From: Neolewinella agarilytica
GTDB taxonomy: Bacteria; Bacteroidota; Bacteroidia; Chitinophagales; Saprospiraceae
Assembly: GCF_900110645.1 (NCBI RefSeq)
Contig: NZ_FOFB01000001.1
Location: 496,001 to 560,000, forward strand
Direction: 5' to 3'
DNA: 64,000 bases
The first letter of the stretch is position 1, and every line of letters starts with the position of its first letter. The notes under the pieces are model-generated. The model searched no databases, was not told where the DNA came from, and saw nothing but the letters and a program-made list of their open reading frames with translations. Positions 41,723 through 50,445 of this stretch are shown one piece after another. The position numbers were made by a program, and so were the translations under genes.

Positions 41723-44584
41723 ATGCCCCAATCTGAACAGCAACTAGAAAACCAGCTCATCGCCCAACTCACCGGGCTGGGTTATGAACGTGTCCGCATC
41801 CCTGACGAGGTGGCCCTGTTCGCCAACTTGCGCCTGCAACTCGGAAAGCACAACGAGTGTACCTTCACCGATACCGAGTTTGACCGCATCCGGACTGCAC
41901 TTAAAACCGGCAACGTTTTCGACCGCGCCACCGCCTTGCGCGATAAAGTCCAGTATCTCGATGACGCTGGTGAGGTCCGCTATCTCCGGCTAATGAATAC
42001 CGAGGAGTGGTGCCAGAACCAGTACCAGGTTGCCAATCAGATTGCCATCACTGGCAAAAGACATAACCGCTACGATGTCACGCTACTCATCAACGGACTT
42101 CCGCTCGTCCAGATCGAGCTGAAACGCCGCGGCGTCGAACTGTCTCATGCTTTCAAGCAGATCAACCGCTACCACAAAGACACTTTCCCACGTGCAGCCG
42201 ATGGGCTGTTCCAGTATGTCCAACTCTTCGTTATCTCTAACGGAAACAACACAAAATACTACGCCAATAACCGAACGCAGACCTACGCACAAACCTTTAC
42301 CTGGGCTACACCGGACAATAAAAAGATCAACGTTCTGGCTGATTTCGCTGACGCATTCCTGGAGAAGTGTCACGTCTCAAAAATGATCGCTAAGTACACC
42401 GTTCTTCACCAAACAGAGCGGATTCTGATGGTACTACGGCCTTATCAGTACTACGCAGCAGAAGCCATTCAGCGTCGTGTCCGGGAATCCAATGATAATG
42501 GCTACATCTGGCACACCACCGGTAGCGGAAAAACCCTGACCAGCTTCAAGGCAGCCCAACTCGTTCTGGAACTGGAGGAAGTAGATAAAGTTGTCTTCGT
42601 AGTTGACCGCAACGACCTCGATTACCAGACCACCAAGGAATTCGACCACTTCGAGAAAGGCAGCGTTGATGGTACCGACAATACCCGCGAGCTGGTAAAA
42701 CACCTCAACGACCCCAACAAGAACTTCCTGGTCACCACCATCCAAAAATTGAACAACGCAATCCTCCGGCCCCGACACCTGCGAACGATCAATGCGTTAA
42801 AGGACTCCAAGATTGTCTTTATTTTTGACGAGTGCCACCGCAGTCAGTTTGGCAAAACTCATAAACGCATTACCGAACACTTCACCAATGCGCAACTCTT
42901 CGGGTTCACCGGCACGCCCATCCTGGCCAAGAACGCGACCCGCAACGAGCACGGCAAGCGAACGACACTCGATCTTTTTGATCGTCGGCTCCATTCCTAC
43001 CTGATCACCGACGCCATTCGCGACAATAACGTCCTCCGTTTCAGCGTCGAATACGCCGGTCGTTACCGCCAAAAAGACGGTGCCGAGGTGGACATTGAAG
43101 TAGAGGGTATCAACCGCCGAGAGCTGATGGAAGACGAAGACCGGGTAAGGAAGATCGTCGACTATATGCTCGCCTATCACGACGTCAAGACCCACCAGAA
43201 AAAGTACACCGCAATATTCTGTGTGGCTTCCGTCTCTTTGCTCATCAAATACTACGATGAACTTCGCCGCCGCTTCGAAGCCGGGGAGCACAAACTACGC
43301 GTCGCCACTATCTTCACCTGGCAAGCCAACCCGGACGACCCAGACGCCGATGGCTACAGTTATTCCCCCGACGAGGACCTCGAAGACATGGAACACTCCG
43401 CGAGCCACCGGGACAAGCTCGAAACGTACGTCAAGCACTACAATCAGCAGTTCGCGACCAGCCACTCCGTCAAGGACGGAAAATCTTTCGATACCTACCG
43501 GAAAGACATAGCCAAGCGTATCAAGGAGCGAGAATACAAAAAAGCAAAGGAGGCCGACCGCGTCGACATTCTACTCGTAGTAAACATGTTCCTCACCGGC
43601 TTCGACGCTAAAGCCGTCAACACTCTTTACGTTGATAAGAACCTAAAGCACCACGGACTAATTCAGGCCTACAGCCGCACGAACCGGATTTTCACAGAAG
43701 ACAAGAGCCACGGCAACATCGTCTCCTTCCGCAACCTCAAACCTGCTACCGACGAGGCCATCGGGCTCTTCTCCGACGCCGACGCCCGCGAAACTATCCT
43801 CCTGGCTCCTTACGGTGATTACGCCGAAGATTTCCGCAACGCCCTGGAAACCCTTCGCAGCATAACCCCTACTCCCGCCAATGTCGATGATCTCACCGAC
43901 GAAGAGGAAGACTACAACTTCATCCTCGCCTTCCGCGCCCTGATCCGCCTCCTCAATGTACTACAAAGCTTCTCCGACTTCTCTTGGGACGATCTCGGTA
44001 TCGATGAACAAGAATTCGCTGATTTCCGGGGCAAATACCTCGACCTCAACGAAGAGGTCCGCCGCCTCGCCCAAACCAATCCGGTATCGATTCTCAACGA
44101 CGTAGATTTTGAGGTAGAACTGATTCGCCGCGACCGCATCAACGTCCGCTATATCCTCCGGCTCCTCGCCGAACTCAACCGGGCACGCCCGGAAGACAGG
44201 GAGCGCCGCCGAAGTCAGATCACCACCCTACTCACTGGTGAAGTACAACTGCGTAGTAAGCGCGAATTAATCGAGGAGTTCATCGACCAGCACCTTCCCC
44301 CTCCAGGCTCCAGCGAACAGGAAATGGAAGTAGCTTTTGCTGAATACTGGGATAAAAAGAAAGAAGCAGTCCTAAGCCGTATTAGCGTAGCCGAAGGCAT
44401 CCCGGCAGAGGTGCTTCGTCGCGTCATTGATGAGTATCTCTACGATGGTCAGATTCCCTCGAAAGACTATTTGATAAGTGAGTTGGAAGAACAACCCAGC
44501 ATTTTATCCCGGGCTGCCGTTGGCGAACGATTGCTGGAAGCCATGTTGGGAGTAGTTGAGGTATTTGAGGAAGGAGTAGAATAA
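41723..44584 (+). CDS. hsdR: Type I restriction-modification system, restriction subunit
   Basis: 953 residues. HsdR is the motor and nuclease that translocates and cuts unmethylated DNA. An N-terminal PD-(D/E)xK nuclease has D118, E132 and K134 (RYDVTLLINGLPLVQIELKRR). The superfamily 2 motor follows: Walker A TTGSGKTLTSFK (about 265), DECH box in IFDECHRSQFGKTH (about 370), FGFTGTPI, and motif VI-type YSRTNRIF. The C-terminal third is helical and binds the methylase core. No frameshift or missing catalytic residue is seen, so the system looks intact. Confidence 0.96.
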   Translation: MPQSEQQLENQLIAQLTGLGYERVRIPDEVALFANLRLQLGKHNECTFTDTEFDRIRTALKTGNVFDRATALRDKVQYLDDAGEVRYLRLMNTEEWCQNQYQVANQIAITGKRHNRYDVTLLINGLPLVQIELKRRGVELSHAFKQINRYHKDTFPRAADGLFQYVQLFVISNGNNTKYYANNRTQTYAQTFTWATPDNKKINVLADFADAFLEKCHVSKMIAKYTVLHQTERILMVLRPYQYYAAEAIQRRVRESNDNGYIWHTTGSGKTLTSFKAAQLVLELEEVDKVVFVVDRNDLDYQTTKEFDHFEKGSVDGTDNTRELVKHLNDPNKNFLVTTIQKLNNAILRPRHLRTINALKDSKIVFIFDECHRSQFGKTHKRITEHFTNAQLFGFTGTPILAKNATRNEHGKRTTLDLFDRRLHSYLITDAIRDNNVLRFSVEYAGRYRQKDGAEVDIEVEGINRRELMEDEDRVRKIVDYMLAYHDVKTHQKKYTAIFCVASVSLLIKYYDELRRRFEAGEHKLRVATIFTWQANPDDPDADGYSYSPDEDLEDMEHSASHRDKLETYVKHYNQQFATSHSVKDGKSFDTYRKDIAKRIKEREYKKAKEADRVDILLVVNMFLTGFDAKAVNTLYVDKNLKHHGLIQAYSRTNRIFTEDKSHGNIVSFRNLKPATDEAIGLFSDADARETILLAPYGDYAEDFRNALETLRSITPTPANVDDLTDEEEDYNFILAFRALIRLLNVLQSFSDFSWDDLGIDEQEFADFRGKYLDLNEEVRRLAQTNPVSILNDVDFEVELIRRDRINVRYILRLLAELNRARPEDRERRRSQITTLLTGEVQLRSKRELIEEFIDQHLPPPGSSEQEMEVAFAEYWDKKKEAVLSRISVAEGIPAEVLRRVIDEYLYDGQIPSKDYLISELEEQPSILSRAAVGERLLEAMLGVVEVFEEGVE

Positions 44585-44917
44585 GCTTTAGTACCAGGGT
44601 ATTCCGTTTATTAAGGTTGGAGGCGTGACACTTTTTAGCGGGCCAGCTTAAAGAGTTTTTTTGCACAGGTCTGGGTTTCGCTTTGCGGCTGCGACGATTA
44701 CCCCAGACAAGGCTTCCGAACATGAGGAGTTCCCTGATTCTATTTCCCCCTCTGCTCTCCATCCCCTCCCCCGCACCCGCGTCCGCGCCCACTGAGGCTA
44801 AAGGCCTGGGATGGGCTGGGGCTTCCTAAAAAAATCTTTGCCCCCCCACCAACGCCCCCTCCCTCCCCCACCGTCTTAGCAGTCATAACCAGGAAGCCAA
44901 GCCGCTTCCAACATAAA
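44585..44917. other. Intergenic gap after hsdR
   Basis: No credible gene. The GC-rich motif lies at 44773-44790 (GCACCCGCGTCCGCGCCC), followed by C-rich tracts ending just before the LVIVD lipoprotein gene. Confidence 0.6.
44773..44790 (+). repeat. GC-rich interspersed motif, copy 8
   Basis: GCACCCGCGTCCGCGCCC, in the same orientation as copies 2, 4, 5 and 6. Confidence 0.65.
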
Positions 44918-46240
44918 ATGAACCCGATGAAAAACATTTTCACCCTTATGATGCTGGCTTTGATGGCTGTTGGCCTCAGCAGTTGCCTTGAAGAGTCTTG
45001 CGAAGAGAACCGCCTGGTACAGGGCTTTACCCCGATAACCGTTACGGCAGACAGCTGGAGATCCTCTTCTTTCTTCTGTGGTGTACCGCAGCCCGTTTGC
45101 GAAGGCACCAGCTTCTACGTTTACGAGCAGTACCTCTTTATGATGGAAGGCACGCAGGGCCTCCACATTTTTGACAATAGTGACTCCAACAATCCGGTTC
45201 CCGTCACCTTTATGGAAGCTCCTGGCGGACAGGGCCTCTCCGTCCGTAATGACATTCTGTACATGAATCAGTATACCGACCTGGTGGCCTTTGACCTCAG
45301 CGACCCCACAAAACCAGCCCTGGTAGGCCGCACTGAAGATGTTTTTGAGCCCTACAGCGTCTTCGCCCAGGTGCTTCCCAATGACGAATTTGTCGTAGAC
45401 TGGGAGCCGACCAATGAGCGGCGGGTCATTGATTGTAGTTCCGAGAACTTCAGTCGCGATGTTTTCTGGGACCGTGGCATCGCCTTTGCCTCCAATGAAA
45501 ATGCCCTGAGTTTTGATTCCAACCGTTCCGGCGCGGTGTCCACCCCTTCCGGCGGAACGCCGGAAACCGTAGGCACTGGCGGCAGCCTTGCCCGCTTCAC
45601 GATCGCCAACAGTACGCTCTATGCCGTTGACGATAACAGCCTGAAAGCTTTTGATCTCTCCGACCCCAACCAACCCGAATACAAAATAAACATTAATCTT
45701 GGCTGGGGTATTGAAACCATCTTCCCCGCCGGAGACGAACTCTACATTGGCTCCACCACGGGCATGCACATCTTCAGTATCGCCGATCCGCTCCAGCCAG
45801 AGCTACTCTCCACCTTCGAGCATGTTCTGAGCTGCGACCCCGTAGTCGTCAGTGGCGACCTGGCCTACGTTACCCTCTGGGGTGGCCGGGACTGTGGCTC
45901 CGTCGGTGACCAACTGGAAATTATTGACGTCAGCGATCCCCGCAATCCTACTTCCCTGCAGGTCACCCCCATGAGTTCCAGCCATGGGCTCGGCGTAGCC
46001 GAAGGAAAACTCTTCCTCTGCAGCCAGTGGGAAGGCTTAAAGGTCTTTGACCTGGACGACAACGGATTACTGGGAGAACAGCTGGACCACGTTACGGGCA
46101 TCAACGCCCGCGATGTCATCGTCCTCCCTCAGGATAACGACCTCATCGTACTCGGCTATTTCCAGGACGGAATCCAGCAATACGACTACGATGACAACGG
46201 AAAGCTCACCGAAACGAGCCGAATTTCTGTATGTGATTAA
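44918..46240 (+). CDS. LVIVD-repeat beta-propeller lipoprotein
   Basis: 440 residues. Lipoprotein signal (NIFTLMMLALMAVGLSSC), so the protein is envelope-anchored. The mature part is a propeller built of LVIVD-type blades: LHIFDNSDSNNPVPVTFME, LVAFDLSDPTKPALVGRTE, LKAFDLSDPNQPEYK, MHIFSIADPLQPELLSTFE, LEIIDVSDPRNPTSLQVTP, LKVFDLDDNG. These repeats mediate adhesion or ligand binding in Bacteroidota surface proteins; the partner is unknown. ATG 44927 is an equally possible start. Confidence 0.86.
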   Translation: MNPMKNIFTLMMLALMAVGLSSCLEESCEENRLVQGFTPITVTADSWRSSSFFCGVPQPVCEGTSFYVYEQYLFMMEGTQGLHIFDNSDSNNPVPVTFMEAPGGQGLSVRNDILYMNQYTDLVAFDLSDPTKPALVGRTEDVFEPYSVFAQVLPNDEFVVDWEPTNERRVIDCSSENFSRDVFWDRGIAFASNENALSFDSNRSGAVSTPSGGTPETVGTGGSLARFTIANSTLYAVDDNSLKAFDLSDPNQPEYKININLGWGIETIFPAGDELYIGSTTGMHIFSIADPLQPELLSTFEHVLSCDPVVVSGDLAYVTLWGGRDCGSVGDQLEIIDVSDPRNPTSLQVTPMSSSHGLGVAEGKLFLCSQWEGLKVFDLDDNGLLGEQLDHVTGINARDVIVLPQDNDLIVLGYFQDGIQQYDYDDNGKLTETSRISVCD

Positions 46241-46386
46241 AAGGTTAATATCCCCGTGGCGGGAAGAATGGTATACCTTAGTGAACGCCCGACCCTGAAC
46301 AAGTCAGCCCGTTAACATTCATCTTCCCTGTTTCTCCTCCTTCCCGGCCACGGGTTTTTATTAAATTACCGGCAAAGCCTAATCAC

Positions 46387-47211
46387 ATGCGCCAGTCTGT
46401 TTTCTTTTTTCTCTTTCTTTTCACCCTCTCCCTTTCCGCTCAGCAGTTGGCAAAGGAATACATTGACGTGGTATACTTTGTGGGGGGAGGCTCCTACGAA
46501 GGCACTATCCTCGAGTATAAATATGGAGATAAAGTAGTCTTTGTCAATGAGGTAGGAGACCTGAAAGAATTCGACTGGGTAGACATCAAGCGCGTTAATT
46601 TCCGGTTGGACAAGGACCGCCTCCAGGAGCTATCCATTCCCAGCAGAACAAACGATCAGCAGGAGGCCACCTCCCTTGAGGAGTTGGATAAGGCATTCAT
46701 CCCTTCCCGCAAAACCCGCCATCAACTCACCGGGGCCATCAGTCTGGGCCGTAACAGCAGTAGCCGCTTTGGTCCCAGCACAACCATTGGCGGTAGTTTC
46801 GGCTACCACCTGATTCGTCAGGTAGCCTTTCTGAATGTCGGCCTGGGGCTGGATGTCAGCCTGATGAGCCAAACCCGAGGAGAAAACGTTGGTGCCGGCA
46901 CCCTTCAGCTGGAGGTTCCCATCGGCAAGAAGAAGCTCCGTCCTTTCTTCCGTTTCGAGACCGGGCCAACTTATCCCTTCGGCTCCCTGAGTACGGAAGA
47001 TGAAGTCTCTGACCGGAAAGTAACCGTTCTTTACCATCCGTCCATCGGGGTAGAGTTTGCGCCACCCAAAGATGGCTGGGGCAGCCTGGTATTCGATTTG
47101 GGCTACCGTTTTCTGGATAGTCGATTCACCGTTACCACCTTCACGCTTGACGTCGTTGAGCGCAATATCCAATACCGTCGCCTCGTGCTTCGTGGTGGCA
47201 TACGGTTTTAA
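46387..47211 (+). CDS. Outer-membrane beta-barrel protein of unknown function
   Basis: 274 residues. A signal peptide (FFFLFLFTLSLSAQ) precedes an Sm-like or small beta domain (VVYFVGGGSYEGTILEYKYGDKVVFVNEVGDLKEFDWVDIKRV is one such unit, given here as its positions 28-71). From about 110 the sequence alternates in barrel style (TGAISLGRNSS, SFGYHLIRQVAFLNVGLGLDV) and ends on a strand finishing in phenylalanine (LVLRGGIRF), the usual outer-membrane insertion signal. It lies 9 nt before the ECF sigma factor gene, so the three genes to 49.2 kb probably form one operon. Confidence 0.72.
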   Translation: MRQSVFFFLFLFTLSLSAQQLAKEYIDVVYFVGGGSYEGTILEYKYGDKVVFVNEVGDLKEFDWVDIKRVNFRLDKDRLQELSIPSRTNDQQEATSLEELDKAFIPSRKTRHQLTGAISLGRNSSSRFGPSTTIGGSFGYHLIRQVAFLNVGLGLDVSLMSQTRGENVGAGTLQLEVPIGKKKLRPFFRFETGPTYPFGSLSTEDEVSDRKVTVLYHPSIGVEFAPPKDGWGSLVFDLGYRFLDSRFTVTTFTLDVVERNIQYRRLVLRGGIRF

Positions 47212-47220
47212 AACAGCAGC

Positions 47221-47769
47221 TTGATCACGGACGAACGGACATTGGTGGAACGTTGTCTGGCGGGTGACCGCCGGGCGCAGGAGGTGTTCTACCGGCGCTT
47301 CGCGCCGGCGGGGCTGGCCATCTGCCGACGCTACGCCAGTGACCGGGACGAAGTCATGGCCCTCCTGAATGGTGGCATGATGAAAGTGTTCTCCAAACTG
47401 GATCAATTCCGTTGGGAAGGCAGCCTCGAAGGCTGGGTCAAACGCCTCGTTTTCAATGCCGCTATCGACCAGTTCCGCAAGCATAAGAAAAGACCCACCA
47501 TGGAGATCGTTGACTGGGACCGCCCAACTGACGATACCGCCACTCATTCTCTCTACGCCGAAGATCTGTGTAAACTGATTGATCTGCTACCCGAAACGAG
47601 TAAAGAAGTCTTCTGGCTTTTTGCCGTTGAGGGCTACAACCACGCCGAAATTGCCGGTCGTCTCAACTTCAGTGAGGGCAACAGCCGCTGGCACCTGAAC
47701 AAAGCGCGGCAAATTTTACGCGAAAAATTGCAAACCAACCCCTTCAAATCCAACCGCTATGCAGGCTAA
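47221..47769 (+). CDS. RNA polymerase sigma-70 factor, ECF subfamily
   Basis: 182 residues. Region 2: LVERCLAGDRRAQEVFYRRF, LNGGMMKVFSKLDQFRWEGSLEGWVKRLVFNAAIDQFR. Region 4: LIDLLPETSKEVFWLFAVEGYNHAEIAGRLNFSEGNSRWHLNKARQILRE with its helix-turn-helix. ECF factors direct transcription of envelope or stress genes and are held by an anti-sigma factor. Start is TTG 47221, directly after the previous stop. The 3' end overlaps the next gene by 11 nt, which suggests that gene encodes its partner. Confidence 0.92.
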   Translation: MITDERTLVERCLAGDRRAQEVFYRRFAPAGLAICRRYASDRDEVMALLNGGMMKVFSKLDQFRWEGSLEGWVKRLVFNAAIDQFRKHKKRPTMEIVDWDRPTDDTATHSLYAEDLCKLIDLLPETSKEVFWLFAVEGYNHAEIAGRLNFSEGNSRWHLNKARQILREKLQTNPFKSNRYAG

Positions 47770-49240
47770 CAAGAGCCGGGAATGGAAAGACGACGCTGCC
47801 TTTTGGGATGATGCCTGGAAGGACATGCAGCAGCGGCTCGACGGAGAGCCGCAAAAACGCCGGCCGGTACTCTGGTGGTGGCTGGGTCTGGGCACCGTCC
47901 TCCTGCTGTTGGCTGCGGCCACTTTCTGGTTCCTGCCTCCCTTTGGGAATGAATCATCTACTCCCGCAACAACGCCGGTACAATCACGGGAAGCTTCCGT
48001 AGTGGAGGCTCCCATTGCTGCCTCTGAGAATGTTACTTCGGTGACGGAGGCAACAGCGAAACTCACCCCGGGCGAAGGAAACCACCTCTCCTCACCGGCG
48101 AAGGCAGTAGCGCAGCTCACCCCTACCCGGAGGAAAGGCGCTAAAGAAAACGCAACGCGTCTTCCCGCAACGGACGCTTCCAATGAAGACCTCCAACCTG
48201 CGGCAGCTCAATCAAATATCTCAAATCGCATATCGAATATCGCATATCCTCAAGCCCTCTCCCCAACTCCAAAGACAGCAGCGCAGCTCACCCCGAACGA
48301 AGGAAACATCTCCCCACCCCCTCTCCAGAGGAGAGGGACTAAAGAAAACGCAGCGCGTTTTCCTGCAACAGACTCTTCCAAGGAAGATCTCCAATCTTCG
48401 GCAGCCCAATCAAAAACCTCAAATCGCATATCGGATATCGCCTATCCACAAGCTATCTCCCTGCTCCCAGGCGAAGACATCAGGCCGCTACCATCCGGGC
48501 TTGTTTTGCCAGAGGTTTCCCCCATTACACCGCGCAGTAAAAGCCGTTTTGAACTGTTGGCGGGCGGCACCCTGTCTGCTGCTTTTGCAAAACCTGGTTA
48601 CTTCGCGGGCCTCAGCTATACACTGCCCAGCCGGGCTAAGATCAGTTTCCCGGTTTCCCTGCGCTATCGCTTCGATGCCATAGAGATCACGGGTCTGGAT
48701 GGCAGTAGACTTTCTCCGGTGACTAACGAAAACGGGCAGCAGGTTGAATTTGATGAAAACCGGGCAGCCGAAGAGCTACTCTCTAATCTTGCCATTAATA
48801 ATTTCAACGAGCTTCGCACTTCCAGTTTAGAGCTACGCTTCGGCATGGCCTGGCGGGCAGCACCGCGCCTGCGCTTATCCGGACATGGTGGACTGCAATA
48901 CCTCTTCAGTGCCCGCGGGCCGTCCATCAGTTCTCAAGACAACACTTTCGCTGACCTGAGTGGAACCGGGCGATACATCGATCTGGACGTCGGAGGGCTG
49001 TTTTCCAATAGTTTCGACTTAGTATCCAGCCCGGTTGGCACTCCGAATGCTGGCAGCTCGCCCCCCGTTGGTGTTAATCGCTGGGCCTTACGAGCCGGGC
49101 TGAATGTCAATTATCAGCTGACCGGCCGCCTCGGTGTTTTTGCCGAAGGGCAATATTTGCTTACACCGATTTACCAGCAGCAAGTAGCAGAATTGCGGAA
49201 AGCGCAACTCGAGGCGGGAGTTAGCTGGCGGTTATGGTAG
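47759..49240 (+). CDS. Membrane-anchored protein with barrel-like C-terminus, possible partner of the sigma factor
   Basis: 493 residues. A short cytosolic N-terminus (KDDAAFWDDAWKDMQQRL) is followed by one membrane segment (VLWWWLGLGTVLLLLAAATF). Next comes a 190-residue low-complexity linker with two copies of an in-frame repeat (residues about 102-160 and 179-230). From about 255 the sequence looks like an outer-membrane barrel (FELLAGGTLSAAFAKPGYFAGLSY .. LEAGVSWRLW). Position and topology suggest an anti-sigma or signal-transfer protein, but no known anti-sigma motif is visible. The TAG stop is the start of a GC-rich motif copy. Confidence 0.7.
   Translation: MQANKSREWKDDAAFWDDAWKDMQQRLDGEPQKRRPVLWWWLGLGTVLLLLAAATFWFLPPFGNESSTPATTPVQSREASVVEAPIAASENVTSVTEATAKLTPGEGNHLSSPAKAVAQLTPTRRKGAKENATRLPATDASNEDLQPAAAQSNISNRISNIAYPQALSPTPKTAAQLTPNEGNISPPPLQRRGTKENAARFPATDSSKEDLQSSAAQSKTSNRISDIAYPQAISLLPGEDIRPLPSGLVLPEVSPITPRSKSRFELLAGGTLSAAFAKPGYFAGLSYTLPSRAKISFPVSLRYRFDAIEITGLDGSRLSPVTNENGQQVEFDENRAAEELLSNLAINNFNELRTSSLELRFGMAWRAAPRLRLSGHGGLQYLFSARGPSISSQDNTFADLSGTGRYIDLDVGGLFSNSFDLVSSPVGTPNAGSSPPVGVNRWALRAGLNVNYQLTGRLGVFAEGQYLLTPIYQQQVAELRKAQLEAGVSWRLW
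48061..48450 (+). repeat. In-frame palindromic repeat, two copies inside a coding region
   Basis: Copies at about 48061-48250 and 48293-48450 share CTCACCCCG..CGAAGGAAAC, then GAAAACGC-(aac or agc)-GCG(T/C)TTTC-like hairpins, then ATCGCATATCG(A/G)ATATCGC. The second copy also has the palindrome CCCTCTCC-AGA-GGAGAGGG. They keep the reading frame open. A third relative is inside the radical SAM gene. Confidence 0.8.
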
Positions 49241-49261
49241 GGCGCGGACGCAGGTGCAAAG
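49238..49261 (-). repeat. GC-rich interspersed motif, copy 9, supplying a stop codon
   Basis: TAG-GGCGCGGACGCAGGTGCA, where TAG is the stop codon of the preceding gene, the same arrangement as at fmt. Confidence 0.8.
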
Positions 49262-49297
49262 AAGGGTAAAGAGCAAGGTGGCCACACACTTTACCTT

Positions 49298-50197
49298 TTA
49301 CCCCGACACGTACTTTCGCCAATTATGCTCTTCCTTAAAGCCCAGTACCTCCCGGATTTTCCGGTTGGAATACAAAGCCTCATGCTCTTCCAGTTCCCGG
49401 GAGAGTGGTACTCCGGGGAAAAAGCGCTCCGCCAACTCTCTGCTGGGGATGATCGCTCCGTTGTGGTCGTTGCCCGCGTTGAAAACCTGAAAGCCCAGGC
49501 CATCCTTCTGTAGGCAAAGGTCCACTATCTGCCCCAGGTCGCGGGCGTCAATGTAGCAGAAGGCGTTCCGCCGCCGTACTTCCGGATGCTTAAAATAGCC
49601 GGGAAAGAGCTCGGCGTATTCGTGCGGCTCAATCACGTTCCCGATGCGGAGCGCATAGATATCAAAGCCGGATCGCCGCTGGAAGCTACGCGCCGTTTTT
49701 TCGTTAACCACCTTGGATAGTCCGTAGCTATCCATCGGGTCAACGTCATAGTCTTCCTCCAGTGGCAGAACTTTGGGGTCTGTCTTCCCGTCCGAAAAAC
49801 AGATACCGTAGGTAGTCTCCGACGAAGCGATGATGATTTTTTTAATCCCCAATTTTACCGCTGCTTCGATGACATTGTAAGTCCCTATCGTATTGACCCT
49901 GAAAGTCTCATTATCGGGTTGGAGCAATATCCTGGGCACGGCCGCAAAGTGGACGACCGCGTCAAAAGCTGGCACGCCCGTCCCCGCTTCCAGTTCATCA
50001 AAGCCGGCGTAAGCGCTCATGGCGTTGAACATCTGCCCGGAGTCCGTAATGTCAGCGATCAGATTATCCACTCCCGGATGATCCAGGGGTACAAGGTCCA
50101 CATTCAATACCCGGTGGCCCTGCGCCAGCAGGTAAGGGATGACGTGTTTTCCGGCTTTGCCGGAGCCGCCGGTGAAGAGGATTCGTTTGGGGGACAT
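49298..50197 (-). CDS. NAD-dependent epimerase/dehydratase (extended SDR)
   Basis: 299 residues. NAD-binding motif FTGGSGKAGKHVIPYLLAQGH, VVHFAAVPRI, serine region IIIASSETTYGIC and catalytic YGLSKVVNEK. The extended SDR fold acts on nucleotide sugars in most relatives (UDP-sugar epimerase or uronate dehydrogenase-like); the exact substrate is not clear. TACCTTG 20 nt upstream is a likely -7 box. Confidence 0.88.
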   Translation of the reverse strand: MSPKRILFTGGSGKAGKHVIPYLLAQGHRVLNVDLVPLDHPGVDNLIADITDSGQMFNAMSAYAGFDELEAGTGVPAFDAVVHFAAVPRILLQPDNETFRVNTIGTYNVIEAAVKLGIKKIIIASSETTYGICFSDGKTDPKVLPLEEDYDVDPMDSYGLSKVVNEKTARSFQRRSGFDIYALRIGNVIEPHEYAELFPGYFKHPEVRRRNAFCYIDARDLGQIVDLCLQKDGLGFQVFNAGNDHNGAIIPSRELAERFFPGVPLSRELEEHEALYSNRKIREVLGFKEEHNWRKYVSG

Positions 50198-50216
50198 TTT
50201 TAGCGTTGTTTTCGGT

Positions 50217-50223
50217 CAAGGTA
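50217..50223 (-). promoter_or_regulatory. Candidate -7 box for the epimerase gene
   Basis: TACCTTG on the minus strand, 20 nt before the ATG at 50197. Confidence 0.4.
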
Positions 50224-50445
50224 TAGAGCTCGGTCCGCAAAATAGGTTTTCGCACAAACATACTGTTTGCAAGCGTCCAACCATTCCATCTACCTCTTCC
50301 CTCCTTAAAGCCCACCACCATCTGAACCTCAAAGGCCTGTCGGTGTACATTCCTGCCAAACGAAAGACCTAAAGAACCCTTAAAGTCTTCCTGCAAGGCC
50401 TCTTTTTATGGTTTTACGCGTCTTTAGAGTACCCACTATAGCTAA

